A stretch of 64,000 nt of DNA from Sambucus nigra (Eukaryota; Streptophyta; Magnoliopsida; Dipsacales; Adoxaceae): the NCBI GenBank assembly GCA_949130495.1, contig OX422207.1, positions 834,618,073 through 834,682,072 on the forward strand, given 5' to 3'. A model generated the notes under the pieces. It saw nothing but the letters and a program-made list of their open reading frames with translations, did not search any database and was not told the DNA's origin. The translations under genes were made by a program, and so were the position numbers. Below, one piece after another: positions 45,661 through 58,286 of the stretch (its first letter is position 1; every line of letters begins with the position of its first letter).

Positions 45661-46559
45661 CGTTACGTGGTCGGGTATGGTACATTATTTTACCCATATC
45701 TTTTAACCTTATGACATACCCCACCTTAGTAAATGCAACTCAACGTCTTTCAAAGAATTAAAATTTAAGTTCATATTACGGTTGCACGAATGCATATTCT
45801 TGTCATTCTTAAGATTTCTATATGCATATTTAACAAATTAACTAACACACCCTACATGATTATCATGGACTCTATTACTCTCTCCCGTCCACTATTTGTA
45901 TTGTGTGAAAACCATTAAATAGTCTTCTAAATTCAAGTTTCCTATATAAATATATTGAAACGAAGTTCATGTTGGATACAATAACATTCAGTTTATAATT
46001 CAAGAAATTTTATTAAACCCAAGAAAATTGAAGCAAATTTATTCAACCCGAGCATTAAATAAGTGTGAAATAAAACTAAATAAATTAATATAGAATTAAA
46101 TCCCAAAAAATTGAAATTAAAAAAACCTATGATGTCAAAAGATGTCTCACGTAATTAAAACATTACAAACTTGTTCCCAAATAAAACAGTGTTCATCGCT
46201 TAATCCTCGAAAAAAAAAATTCTAGATAATATAATAATTTTGATAATATATTAACATTGGCTTCATCGAAGTCAACATGCATAGGCTCCTCTCCAAAACC
46301 CTCATATATCTTATCAACTAATATTTGAGCCTCACCCCCTCCAACGGGTTACCATGGACAAGTGTTCTCATATTCATGGAAATGATCAGGCATGTGCCAA
46401 CGACCCTGCTATTAGATACGTACCGTAAATAATACTCCTCGTAATAGTCACCATGCATGGACAATGATGATCCATGAAATGTTATAAGAGGAGGCCTTTG
46501 GGAGGAGAAACCTTGAGGCATAGGAAAGAGGAATGTTTATGGAGGCATTTAGTAGGAGA

Positions 46560-47785
46560 AACCATGTTGTTAGCTAAACAAAACCATCAGGCCAACCCCT
46601 TGATTTGATTTATCAGTATTGTTAACTTTGACCATGTTGTTCTTAATCTCTGACACTTCCCCTTTTGTCCTGGCATATTCTTCCACCTGGCTCGACACAT
46701 GACTCTTCACCGAAGAGATCTCATCTAATAGAGGCACAGTGGGATGTAATTTGGTACTTGGCATACGTGAGCCCACACCTCTTATCCTCCCCCTTTTGTC
46801 CTTCCCAAGTACTTTGGATAGGGTATCTTATTCGATATCAACGGGGTTTCACTCAGACTAACTGCTCGCCAAGCCTTCTACCATTTCCTGTGGAATAATA
46901 TTTTATGTTTTACTATGATTTCAACATTATTTTATTATAGCCTGCATATATATGATAATTAAATTCAAAACCACCAGAGTCAGAGCCAAATTGTTTGGGA
47001 ATTTATTGTTCTCTTTATCCCATCGAGCATGTGAGTACATGTTGAACTGATTAGGGACTTTACCTTCTTCCAGAGTCCCATTGATCATGTCCATCCATTC
47101 ACCATTCAAATCATCATATGCTTTTTCCACAAGTTTGTGGGCATCAACTTTCTTTGCCTTGGTCTTATTATTTTTCTCCCACTCAGTCAGTTTCTCCTCT
47201 CTCGCCTCATTCTCCAATAAGTTATTCCATTAGTCGATGGTCATTTGAGCAATTTGGAGAAATCTGTATTTAATCCCTAAACTATTAGAACTTGATTTCC
47301 CCTTCGAGAAAAAAATATTTTAAACGTTCTTCTGATTGATTTTCATATGTTCACTTACTCGGGAAAGAACCTTTGCCTTCGAACTGGGTGGGAATGTAAA
47401 ACTCTTACAAAGCTGATCCCATATATTATCCTTTATGGAAAGGCCAACCTTCTTCCAGTTGTCTAAATTCTCGATGCCCACAGCTATCTTTCCGAGAGAT
47501 GAACAACGTCTTTAAAAATCTGGACATTAGTTTTTTTACTGGTAGGATTCTTAAAGTCAGAGAACCCAATGGGCTTCTTATCATTTGACTGGGATTCCTA
47601 GGTGGTGTTGGATTAACATCAGTTTGTTGAGTTTGATGACTGTGAGATGGAGTGATAGACTAAACCTATGGCAGGGTAGATTATTATCAACCTACAGGTG
47701 ATGAGAATTGAGGTTGGGGCTTAGGAGAGCATTAAGTTTGAGGTGTTTCATGATTTGGTTGATTATCTTTGTTCCTATTTGACAT
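46560..47785 (-). pseudogene. CACTA second protein relic (Transposase_24-like)
   Basis: From the ATG at 47785 (MSNRNKDNQPNHETPQT) the - strand contains LDNWKKVGLSIKDNIWDQLC and VLSRVSEHMKINQKNV in shifting frames, then EKNNKTKAKKVDAHKLVEKA (46927-47217) and VEEYARTKGEVSEIKNNM (46570-46776). The tryptophan-rich entry, the E--KKNK block and the C-terminal coiled coil fit the Ptta/En/Spm Transposase_24 family. It lies 5' of the TNP2 relic on the same strand, so both probably come from one CACTA element. Confidence 0.55.
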
Positions 47786-48533
47786 TACCTACAATTAAAA
47801 AAAATAGCAACAAATGTACGACAATTATTTTTACGACTATATATATGTATATACATTTTCAATAGCTTTTAAAAATGCTCGATGTGTCTGATTTCCATCC
47901 AATCAGTGTTAGTTTTAAAAAAATTATAAAATTTTATATGCAACCAACTAGGCGTAATCGTATTTATGATTGATGTATAAATTTTTGTGATAGGAACTCG
48001 AAATCCTTTCTTCTTCAACTTTTTTTCAATCTCACTTTTAATGTGCATATGTCGCGAGACATCACAATCTAGATTAATTCTCTCTTTACAGAGTTGTATC
48101 CACATTAGATGAATATTTTTTTGCCTTTTCTAACAGTGTGACTAGTTTCAGTGCTCTATCGGGATAATGAAGGTAAAATATATTCTCTACTAACTCATTC
48201 CAATATTTTTTAAGGAATACATAATACGATCGAACATGTACGCTTTCAAGATATCAAATCCACGATTTGTAAGGTAATTAAACTATTCAATTTTTCTATT
48301 CCCATAAATGTAAATATGAGTTCCCTCTATATGGTGCGCCCTAATAAAATATGTTTTAGTGCAGTCCAACTTAAACCTCTCGCACTCTTTTTGACAGTAA
48401 TTATCACCGTGACTCTTCTTTTCTTAGAAATATATAGAAGAAGGGTGTGAATATGAGTCCTAGAGGTAATAACTCTAATTAATTCTAAACTAATTGTTGT
48501 TTTATAATCGATCAATCATACACAACAAGTCAA
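47786..48533. other. AT-rich interval upstream of the CACTA relic
   Basis: Two short - strand ORFs (47869-48105 and 48327-48515) have no recognised domain. No CACTA terminal repeat was found here. Confidence 0.4.
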
Positions 48534-49046
48534 AATTTAAGTTCATTTTAATTAAATTAATCCTAAAATTACTACATGTCCACTAAATGTGCAAGCCCTT
48601 CCACCAATTTGTGTTCAACCAAACAATAACCACTTAAAGAAGGGATAAACACGGCCACAAAAGTTGACCAAAAATATATATATGCATTAATATTCATCCA
48701 CACAATATCAATAAGTCCAATTTAAGTCCATTTAATTAAATCAATCCTAAAATTACTATGTATCCACCAAATGTGCAATACCTTCCACCAATTTGTGTTC
48801 ACCCAAACAACAACCACTTATGGAAGGGGTGAACGTGCCACAATAGTTAACCAAATATATATATTTATTAATATTCATCCGCACAATATCAATAAGTTCA
48901 ATTTAAGTTCATTTTAATTAAATTAATCCTAAAAATACTATGTGTCCACCAAATGTGCAAGCCCTTCCACTAATTTATATTCACCCAAACAACTACTACT
49001 TAAGGAAGGGGTGAACACCACCACAACAGTTAACCAAGAAGTTATA
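48534..49046. repeat. Three tandem copies of a 181-185-bp repeat
   Basis: Units start at 48534, 48719 and 48900, each with AATTTAAGTYCATTT, CCACCAAATGTGCAA and CACAATATCAATAAGT. Periods are 185 and 181 bp and the third unit is partial. Copies differ by substitutions and a few indels. The monomer has nucleosome length. Confidence 0.9.
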
Positions 49047-49289
49047 ACTATATATAAGAATATGTTACATAAAATAAAAGATAAGTAAAACTACGTGAAT
49101 AAATAAAGCCCCTAGAATCAATTGAGCTTCGATAACTATTTTCCAATTGCACGCGCACATGGAACGAGAAGAAAATATGTTGACATATTATTCAATCTAA
49201 AATGTTGTCGAATTGCGCTATTCTAAACATGTAATTTATGTATCTCTTATTAATTAAAACTTTCATTTAAGTAGAAAGTGTATTCATTA

Positions 49290-49515
49290 TATATATGTGT
49301 ATATTTTACACGTGTGCGCATATATGCATATATATGTTTGCGTGTAAGGATATTTATATATATGTGCATGAATGTGTGTATATATGTATGTATGTGTGAA
49401 ATTGTGTGTATATATATGCACGATTGTGTCAAAGTATATATATGTGTGTGTGTGGGGGGGGGGGGGGGGGGGGGGGAGTCTTTGTGCACTTGTGAGTATA
49501 TGAGGGACTTCATGT
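49290..49515. repeat. Long TG/TA-rich minisatellite unit with a 23-G run
   Basis: Contains CACGTGTGCG, TGTTTGCGTG, GTGAAATTGTGTG and GAGTATATGAGGGACTTCATG in the same order as the copies at 52012-52205 and 52220-52412. An uninterrupted run of 23 G lies at 49454-49476. Overlapping ORFs on both strands are low-complexity artefacts. Confidence 0.8.
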
Positions 49516-49519
49516 ATAT

Positions 49520-52000
49520 AATACCCCATAGTTTAAGAGCATCAAATTAATTAATAAATTAAATAAAACGATTTGTCTATCTATAGTGGCTCGTGGCATC
49601 ATTAATTATTTTTCATTTTTTGTATGTGTTATGTGTGTATATGATGTGAAATTAAATTGGACATAAAACACGGTAATGAATTAATAATTATTTGATACAT
49701 AATTTAATTAATAATTAACTTAATTAGTAATCTTAGATGCAAACCGATTAGATTATTAAGAGATTGACTGAGTATATTGGACTGACATTCGATACATCTA
49801 GAATGTTTGAATAGGACTTAACATAATGGGTTTAAGCCATATGGGTTAGTATATCAATTGGATTATGTTTTAGAATAGTTGGTTATGGTTTTGGGCTTAA
49901 TTGATCAAGGCCCATATGGGGTCTAACCCTCATCTCGTTTTTAGAATTATAAAAGAAGATTAGGGTTAATCTAGATCACTATAACACTTTTGTTGGAGGC
50001 TCATTGGAGAAGAAAGGATTTTAGGGATTTAGCTCGGATTTCAACCTACTTGAATTGGAGGCGAAGTTTACTTAGTATATTGATATAGTTGTTTTGTGTT
50101 ATAGTATAATTATTCATTGGATTCTAAACCTAAACTAATTAATCTAAAATTTTATGAAAATTCATCAATTGATTAGGTTATTAGCCAAGTTATTATAATA
50201 TTTTGAAATTATGGAAAGTCTTAATGTAATTAGGTTGAAATTGATTAAGAGCTGTTAGATTTGGATTAGATACTAAAATCACACCATAAAACCATGTTAA
50301 TTTCTCAGAGTTATGTATATCTTGCAATTTTAAAGATTTGATGAATTAGTGTTTTTGATACCCATTTGAAGACATTCTCTATATCTAAGACGAGAATTAT
50401 ATATGAACTTATTAGATTTAGGTTATAATCATATATTGGTACTAGGAATTATGTTTTGGATAATCTTATATTGTTAGGTTGAAGCTTGGATAGGCATTTA
50501 TGGAGGTTTGGAAAGAGAAAGTGGGGTTTGGGGGAAGATGAAGGTATAAAGGTCCAACGAATTGATCCGATATTATTTCAGATCGATCCGATCAATGAAG
50601 TTGTAGAAAATTGAATTACGTACGCGTGGGTGCTAGTTTCATATATTTTAGATTTTTTTTAAATTATTACAAATATTTTACTAATATTGCGCATAGCGAA
50701 AATTATGAATTGGTTGTTGGAATTTTGGCTTTTCGTTGTGATTGGTTGGTTGGGCATAGGGGTAGGTTAGTTTGACCTTTAGGTTGAGTTTGGGATAGCT
50801 TAGGATGAATTCAAACTTATTTAAATTCATACAGCGATATATACCTTGTGGATTGATATTTCGGATACTTAATTAAATGAGATGTAAGTTAGGTAATCTA
50901 GTTAAAACTTAGCTACCTTGGTATGAGTAGGTTTACTTGTCTTGTGTATTATGTGCAACATACTGAGTGTGTGAAATCACGGGATACGTACTATAGGGGA
51001 TGTCCGTATAGGGCACGAGTGACAATACTTATGTTAGTACCCTGATGCGATGAGACAGGTTTACCTTTTTTATGATTACCCCAGACACTACATGTTAAAA
51101 TTCCGTTGTATCTAAAGTAAGATACACAGGTTGATCATTTCGTATAGACTTAGCTATGGGGTATATGACTGGTGTGAAGCATAATGATTACCATTTGGAG
51201 ATGATTTGATGGTTATAGGTGTGGGACAACCTTAAATTATGCCTAGTACATGCGAGCTATCCTCGAAGGCGGTATGATAAGCCTTCGTTGTGTGCGGGCT
51301 TGAGGAGGGCCTTTTTATGAGGTATGTGTGTTGGACCGTACATGTATTATATTGATTTATATGTAGATATTGGCTTCCCTTATATGTCCATATACTCAAG
51401 ATATATAGACTGGTTAATGATAAAACCTTTACTTAGATTCAGTTAAGATGAATGAGACTTAATCATGGGGAATACATGGGCTTTGTATTAGAATTACGCG
51501 ATAACTATGGTTGTTCGGGTTGGGATGACTTAAAAATAACTAAAAGATGAGAGGAAGATACATAATTATATTATAACCCAAGCTCAATTATATTCTTATA
51601 CTTCGCAGGCTTGTTGTTGATTTACCATTTTTTAGAACATAGGCACCAGTACTGTCTCACCCCTGATCCAGTCTTATTCTACCTACTGTTGTCATTCAGC
51701 TGTGATGTATGTATCGAGCCTCGTACTCATCCTTCTACCTTTATTTACCCTTTGAGTCGACATTTATATTTCATTTTAGTATGGGTTGTATTAGGAGATA
51801 GTTATAGTATGCGATGATTCTATTATTGTAGTTGGTTTGGTATTAGAGATGATGAGGTTCACCTATGTTATGTTTCCATTATTTATATTATGCTTTAGTT
51901 TTTATTTTCCAGTCATGCTTAGAATGATACCCAATTGTTTAGACTCCTATTTTATTTACTTTAAACTTGATGAATCTAGTTTAAATTTATGGTGTGCCAA
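49520..52000 (+). repeat. Possible decayed long LTR separating two minisatellite blocks
   Basis: No protein domain. AATTGATC and GATCGATC cores at 50560 and 50581 are 21 bp apart, near a TATA-like GGTATAAAGG (50542). The tail around 51600 resembles the end of chromovirus-type LTRs in style. No PBS or ends could be fixed, so this is tentative. Confidence 0.3.
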
Positions 52001-52011
52001 AATGTATGTAT

Positions 52012-52441
52012 ATGAATCCAAGTGTTATACGTGTGTGCGTATGTGTATATATATGTGCGCATGCAGTATGTGCCTCTATGTGTATGAGTGTGTGTCTATA
52101 TGTATATATGTGTGAAATTATGTGTATTTATATCAGTGATTGTCTAAAAGTATATATGTGTGTGCGTGGGTGTTTATGTATGCTTGTTTGAGTATATGAC
52201 GGACTTTAAGTGTATATAGGAACTCAAGTGTCATACGTGTGTGAATATGTGTATATATATGTTTGCGTGTGAGTATGTTGGTATATATGTGTATGAGTGT
52301 GTGTACATAGGTATATATATGTGAAATTGTGTCCATATATATGTGTGCGATTGTGTAAAAGTATATACGTGTGTGGGTGTGTATGTGTGCATGTGAGTAT
52401 ATGAGGGACTTCATGTGTGTGTGTGTGTGTGTGTGTGTATG

Positions 52442-52514
<73 letters not shown>

Positions 52515-52645
52515 ATATATATATATATATACATACACACACATATTAATTCACGTGTTATACACCTTCACGTATGTGTATATATGTGTGCATGTGAGTA
52601 CATGTGTATGAGAGTGTGTATATATGCATATGAGTATATACGTAT
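52012..52645. repeat. Minisatellite copies 2-4 and palindromic (TA)n tract
   Basis: Copies of the unit at 49290-49515 start at about 52012 and 52220, with a partial copy at about 52550. Between them, about 52441-52545 is a long (TA)n tract flanked by GTATGTATATACATA and ATGTATGTATATA-type arms, which is largely self-complementary. Confidence 0.8.
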
Positions 52646-52822
52646 TCTTAATCTTCCAATTCCATCTCCAAAATCTAACATAACTCATCAAGGGTGTAAT
52701 TACTTACAAAGTTACTATACCAAATGGGTGTAAATAAAAAACAAATGTATAAAAATTACAAAACCAAATGGGTTCAATTTTATGTATATACTCAATTTCA
52801 TGTATATATCTAATTTCATATA

Positions 52823-52892
<70 letters not shown>

Positions 52893-53141
52893 TAGTTTTT
52901 TTTGCCTTTAGTCCCATCTCATAAGATTTGTTAAGTTCCCATCCTAGGTGCTTTTAAAATTGTAGTAAACCACATAACCACCCAAAATTGCCCATAACTA
53001 CTCTGTAATGGCCCCTCTTCCATTCCGTAAAGAAGGAAGCTTGTTCCACAATGGTTACAATAGGTCCAAAAACTAAAAAATAAAAATATACGAGTGACTA
53101 CAAATGAATCTTAAAAAATTGGACTAAATACTTAAAATCCC

Positions 53142-53199
<58 letters not shown>

Positions 53200-53270
53200 A
53201 ACACACACAAACACATAATGAGAGAGAGTGAGAGAGAGAGAGACCGCCGGTGAGAGAGAGAGAGAGACCG
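52823..53270. repeat. Inverted pair of compound microsatellites
   Basis: (CT)n followed by (GT)n at 52823-52890 is mirrored by (AC)n at 53143-53194 followed by (AG)n-rich sequence to about 53270. The second block is close to the reverse complement of the first. The roughly 250-bp spacer carries TTTAGTCC-type motifs at both ends, which may indicate a small inverted-repeat element. Confidence 0.7.
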
Positions 53271-53389
53271 CTGGTGAGATGGAGATGTTAACGCCAGAGA
53301 GAGAGAGTGAGCAGAGATCATGAAAGTGAGACAAAATTGGTGTAATGAAATGAAACCCTAAGGGGTTTTATTTATAGCAGATAAATGGG

Positions 53390-53810
53390 TGACCAATCCT
53401 GTAACTAATTATATTATCACAAGACCCCATAATTGGTCATGGTTCCCATCCCTGAGCCTTGTAGTCACCCACACTTTGTCATGGTCCCAAACCATGACCA
53501 TTGGGCAGTGACCAATTCAAATTCAATTGTCATCACTATTAAGGGTCAAAGTTCAAAACTGTATTTTACTAAGGTTTGTCACAATTCAGTCATGGTCTGA
53601 AACTGTGACCCTCAACTTGACAAAAATGGCACCATCTTTCCTTCAATATGGGTTACGATTGGGTAACGATATGGATCCGTGACCATTGTCCTGTCTAGGT
53701 CACCACTGGACTTTGTGACATCCTTGATCACTGAATTTTTAAGGTGGTCACGGATTTGGACCGTGACCCCTTTGGTCACAGATGTGGACCATAACCCACC
53801 TCCTATTACC
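53390..53810. repeat. Degenerate GGTCATGG/CCATGACC repeat cluster
   Basis: Repeated blocks such as GGTCATGGT...ACCATGACC and GGTCACGGATTTGGACCGTGACC resemble the CACTA subterminal array at 290-890. No CACTA terminus is nearby. Confidence 0.5.
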
Positions 53811-54269
53811 ATTCTCTATATATGGCGTATCATTTCCCAAGCCGTTAATATGTATACTAGAACCCCAATCAAAGCTTTAACTGCCAATGATGATAAACCT
53901 TCTCAACGTAGATTATTAGTCGCAATTTCTTATTTTCCAACTGCATCTGACTTAGCGCTCATTGTTGATCTGTGTTGTGATGATCGACGTCGTGTGCTCA
54001 CCATTTGTAAGATAGTAAATAAAAGCATATAAGTACACATATGAAAGTATAGTACAATAATCTAAATGACAAGATCTAAAGTATCAAAGAACGCTACAGG
54101 TGGGAAATGATGCACGAACTCAAGATCCCTATAACAATAGAACTTATTTTTTAGGGAAAATGGAAATTTATTTATAAACAAATAGGAGAAATAGCCTCTC
54201 CCGGGGCTTTAACAAGAGATAATAGAATACAGCCACAAAATAGAGAGAAGAAAAATAAAAAATATGGAA

Positions 54270-55781
54270 ATTTATAAATATCCCCATTATAATGAAAGAG
54301 GGCTAACTTGGGATTATGAATTTGTTCCAATTCTTGATCGAGATGCAAACCGCCTTAAATAATATTTAAGGGTCGGTTTCTCTTCATGACTTAAAATTGG
54401 AAACAATTCCAAGGACAAGTGAGGTGTTGAGATATAGGCATTTTTAGTTAAACCCTTAGGATTTTGATCTTCCCGAATTACCATGTCTTGAGTGATAGTT
54501 GATCATCATCAATATTTCCTAAAAGGTCAAAGGAATTTCTCACATTTCTATTGTAAATTTGAATTTTTTTTTTCATTTTTTACCAACTCAGTCTTCAATA
54601 AAAGCGCAAGCTTAAGCTGATCTTGTAAACATACCGAAATCATACGGGGTTATTTTAGGATTAGGATGCTCAACATATCAATTAACCCCGAGATTTACGT
54701 TGATAATATTAGTTTTTGAATTCATTTTGACTAATGGGCTAGCATCCGTGTTTCCAATGAGAATATTATCAAACAATCCAGAATGAATTTTTAGAAATGC
54801 ATGATCCGAGCTAAGATTTTCTACATAAGTGATGTCTTCTAATGGAGGCAATTCTTCATCACTTTTTGACCCATTCCCTTCAACCTGTTCGGATAAGTTT
54901 GTTTGAGTTTTTGGAATATCCTCAACAAAACCACCTGTTTAAAACTATCCAATACTGTTCGATTCATGATTGGTCTCAACCAAATCTCCTGATTTTGTTG
55001 GATACTCTTTTGACCTTGCAACCACTTCAAAGTTTTGATTTTCCACGAGACTTGAGTTTCCACTTACCAGCTCTCTTCGACTGGGTTACGTCAACTTCCC
55101 TAGCTTTATTTCTTATACCAACATCATGTGCATGTCTCCTGGGTTTTGTCAAATCAGCATTTTTGCTACAAAAATTTGGTGTTGGTTTTTCTAAAGATTG
55201 AATAATCAGTTTGGTCTCAATACTCTTGACACAAACCCACAAATATGACCCACACATTAGTTGTAGAAATTATACGCATACTGGGTTGAAATTTGGAACC
55301 CATTGAAATAACTTTTTACCAGTGGATAGTTTTGAGCTGCGCAAACCTGAAATTCTACCTATTTCATATGAAAAGGAAAACCTAATATTAAAATAGCCCT
55401 TACCAATGTGCGTAAAGTTCCATGTATTTTGAAGCTGCCAAATATTAGAGAGATGACATTTGAGTTCACCCACCTTCCATGGCATGTCCCCCTTTGCAAG
55501 AACTAGTCTTCCAATGAGATTAAAAGAACTATTATCTTTGATAACATCTTGATAAACTTCGTCCAAAAGTCTTACCACTAGAGTATCATCACATAAGTAG
55601 GGATCACTTAAAGGTGGGAGACACGTTTTTTTGTGCGAACAACTTCAGCAAATGTAGGACCATAATATTGAACATCATGTTTATGATTGTTGAGACTATA
55701 TGACACAGTGTTTAGTTGGTCATTGATGGCATAAAAAGGCTTAGGATCAAAGTCCAAACAAAAAGATTGATTCGAATCCAT
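54270..55781 (-). pseudogene. DUF4283-like zinc-knuckle-protein ORF behind an LTR primer site
   Basis: The ATG at 55781 (MDSNQSFCLDFDPKPFY) lies 128 nt after a PBS. The protein has YYGPTFAEVVR and, after one frameshift near an A7 run, a DUF4283-type domain: NLIGRLVLAKGDMPWKVGEL, HIGKGYFNIRFSFSYEIG, FQWVPNFNP. Such domains occur in LINE ORF1 proteins and related gag-like genes. Further frames (55027-55257, 54839-55063) are lysine-rich without a clear domain. A tail QDMVIREDQNPKGLTKNAY runs to about 54270. I see no reverse transcriptase. Confidence 0.55.
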
Positions 55782-55908
55782 TTTCAAGAAGACAACAACA
55801 TTTAGGAAGAGATAATTGGGGCTTAGAGAGAAGATGGAGTTTCTCTCTCAACTCTGCATTCGCCTGTGAGGAATAGCCTTTCGTCCCTAGGACACTAGAA
55901 CATGGAAT

Positions 55909-55920
55909 GCTCTGATACCA
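55909..55920 (-). other. Primer-binding site (initiator Met tRNA type)
   Basis: The - strand reads TGGTATCAGAGC, followed by ATTCCATGTTCTAGTGTCCTAG. The same order is seen after the PBS at 59646 (ATCAGGTTCTAGTGTCCTTAG), so the two elements are related. Confidence 0.8.
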
Positions 55921-55922
55921 AC

Positions 55923-56638
55923 TATAACACCCGTAAAATCTAAACTAGATTGATGAGGTCGAAAATAAATAGTTATAGGAGTTTAAACAATTGAATGTCA
56001 TTCTAAGAATGACGAAAATCAGACTAAATGCATAACGAATTGAACACAACCATAAGAGTAAACTAATATAACATCTAACTCCATAATCACAATAGCAATA
56101 AAATCCAACACTGAGAGTACTACTGCCTCAACATAAATCCAACTCTTCAATTAAAATAGCAATTACTATAAGATTTGACACGACTAAAATGCAAATAGAA
56201 ATAAAAGAGTGATGATGCAAGCTCGACGCCTACATCCTAGATGAGCAGCAACTAAAGAAGAGAGCAAGCGGGTGAATTAGGGTTGAGGCGACAACGGTGA
56301 CCTATGTCCAGAAAAATATAATAAACAACAAGTCTACGAAGAATAAAGATTTAACTGAATTTTGGCTATAATAAATAACTATACATCTTCCTTCAATATT
56401 TTAGATTTTTTTAAGTTATCCCAACCTAAACAACACTAGATAACACATTCATCCAATATTAATCCCAAGTAAAGCCAATATTTAATTATCTTCCTTCTCA
56501 ATTGAATTTAATTAAAATGGTTCCATTATATATGCCAAGTTATATCTCTTAAGTATAATACTAAAAAAGAATAAGGCAATCTCAAGTATAATACACACAT
56601 AAGTACGGTCCCCGACACATACAAGCAAATGGACTATT
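55923..56638 (-). repeat. LTR (truncated) of the DUF4283-carrying element
   Basis: On the - strand this ends GGGTGTTATA just before the PBS. Its start is not reached, because the chromovirus-like LTR begins at 56639, probably inserted into it. No protein homology. Confidence 0.55.
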
Positions 56639-58246
56639 TGTAATACCCCGTATTTTTATGGCTTTTAAAATTTGGGGATTTATTAAATTTAAATTGAGAT
56701 ATTAATTTAACATTAATCCGAAAATTTATTTTTATATTTACTAACGTGATGTGAGTTAGTAATTTTTGGAAAATTATTGAATATTACTAGACGAGTAAAG
56801 TAATATATGAGATTTATTTTATTAAAATTGTCACGGGTGAATAAAATGGCAATTATGGAAATTTAAGTCGGGACGCGCATGTGTCGTGTGAGGACTAAAT
56901 TATTATTATATAAAGTGAATAAATTGTAAGTTGCTCGTATGGTCATTTTGAGTGCTCCAATGTGTCCAAAAGGGTCAAAATAGTCAAAATAATGTACTCG
57001 GGGGTTTAGTTTGGGTCTCGGGGCGTTTTGAGGATAAATTCGCACCCCGAGAGGGCGTTTTGGACATTTCGTAATTATGGGTAATTAAACCCACGAATTT
57101 TCTAGGGTTATATCAGATGGTAAGTGTTGTCTTCTAGGGTTAGCATAACCAAAAACTAAACACGACCATTGGAGAGGGAGAGGAGAAGGTTTCCAAGGAG
57201 TTCTAGGCCAAAAACTCCTCCGCTTGCACCGCCGTCATCGCCAAACTTTAGATCGCGCAACGAGGATCACAACTACACCAATTTCTTCCACAAATCAGGA
57301 ACTAAATTTCCAGGCAAGTATCTATCTTGCTGATTTCCAGTTAATGTTCCTTCCATGTTAATCTAGGAATGAGGATCGTATATTTTATTTGAAGAATTAT
57401 ATGCTTTAGAAGAAAAATCGCATGTGTTGTAGGGAGAATCCAGGTAGCCTGAATCTTAATCATATGCAGAGGTTTTATCACGAATTTGGAAATAATATTG
57501 ATGAATGAATTGAGGTTAGTTGAGTTCTTTAATTTAAATTTGGAAACTAGGGTTCTTATATATTAATTTGGGGATTTCTTGTAATCTTAATGATTCTGGA
57601 CGAATTAAAGATTCTAGGAGGTTAGGAATGATATATAACCTTGTTATTATTCATTGGGATTGAAGATGAGACGTTGAGAATTAAACTGTAGAGGTTTTTA
57701 GGCTTAAAAATGGTGAAAAATGATATTTCCAAAGGTTGAAGATGAAGTAGTCCATCTCGCGAAGTCGTTCGAGCAAGATTCCAATATTGCGCGAAGTAGT
57801 TCGAGCGACATGTGGAAGTCGTTCGAGCGAGATCCATTCTGGTTCGAGCGAAATTTCCAATTTTTGAGGAATTTCCTATTTTGCCCCTAATTTTAGTGCG
57901 GTTAATTTGAGTGAGGAAAGCCAGTATTCGAGGAGCCCAGAATAGTACAAAAAATATTGGGAGTTGTTTAGGTGAAATGATTTAAATATTTGGGACGATG
58001 AGTTTACCCTGAAGATTATTAGAGTGAGATAATCGTAATTAGGATTTATACCATAAGGTAAGTGAGAGTATACCTACTGAAATTATACTTAATGAGATAG
58101 AATACTTCGAGAGATGAGAAGTAAGTATAAAATAAATTATAAATGAGAATAAAGGAGACGAATCCGTTATGCAAGATAATTGAATAATATGTGCTAAGAA
58201 GGGATAATTATAATTATGGGTTGTGAGCGCACCTAATTTGGAAATG

Positions 58247-58286
<40 letters not shown>

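Noticed and set aside
48534..49046. Centromeric satellite array
   Set aside because: Only about 2.8 units are present and they are embedded in transposon sequence. Monomer length alone is not enough.
49250..49550. ORFs on both strands rich in Tyr/Ile/Cys/Val or His/Thr
   Set aside because: Low-complexity translations of TG/TA minisatellite sequence.
52133..52733. ORFs of 64-135 residues on both strands
   Set aside because: Translations of (TA)n, (TG)n and minisatellite repeats.
53332..53346. TTGGTGTAATG resembling a CACTA right terminus
   Set aside because: The subterminal-like repeats lie on the wrong side of it and only microsatellite sequence is to its left.
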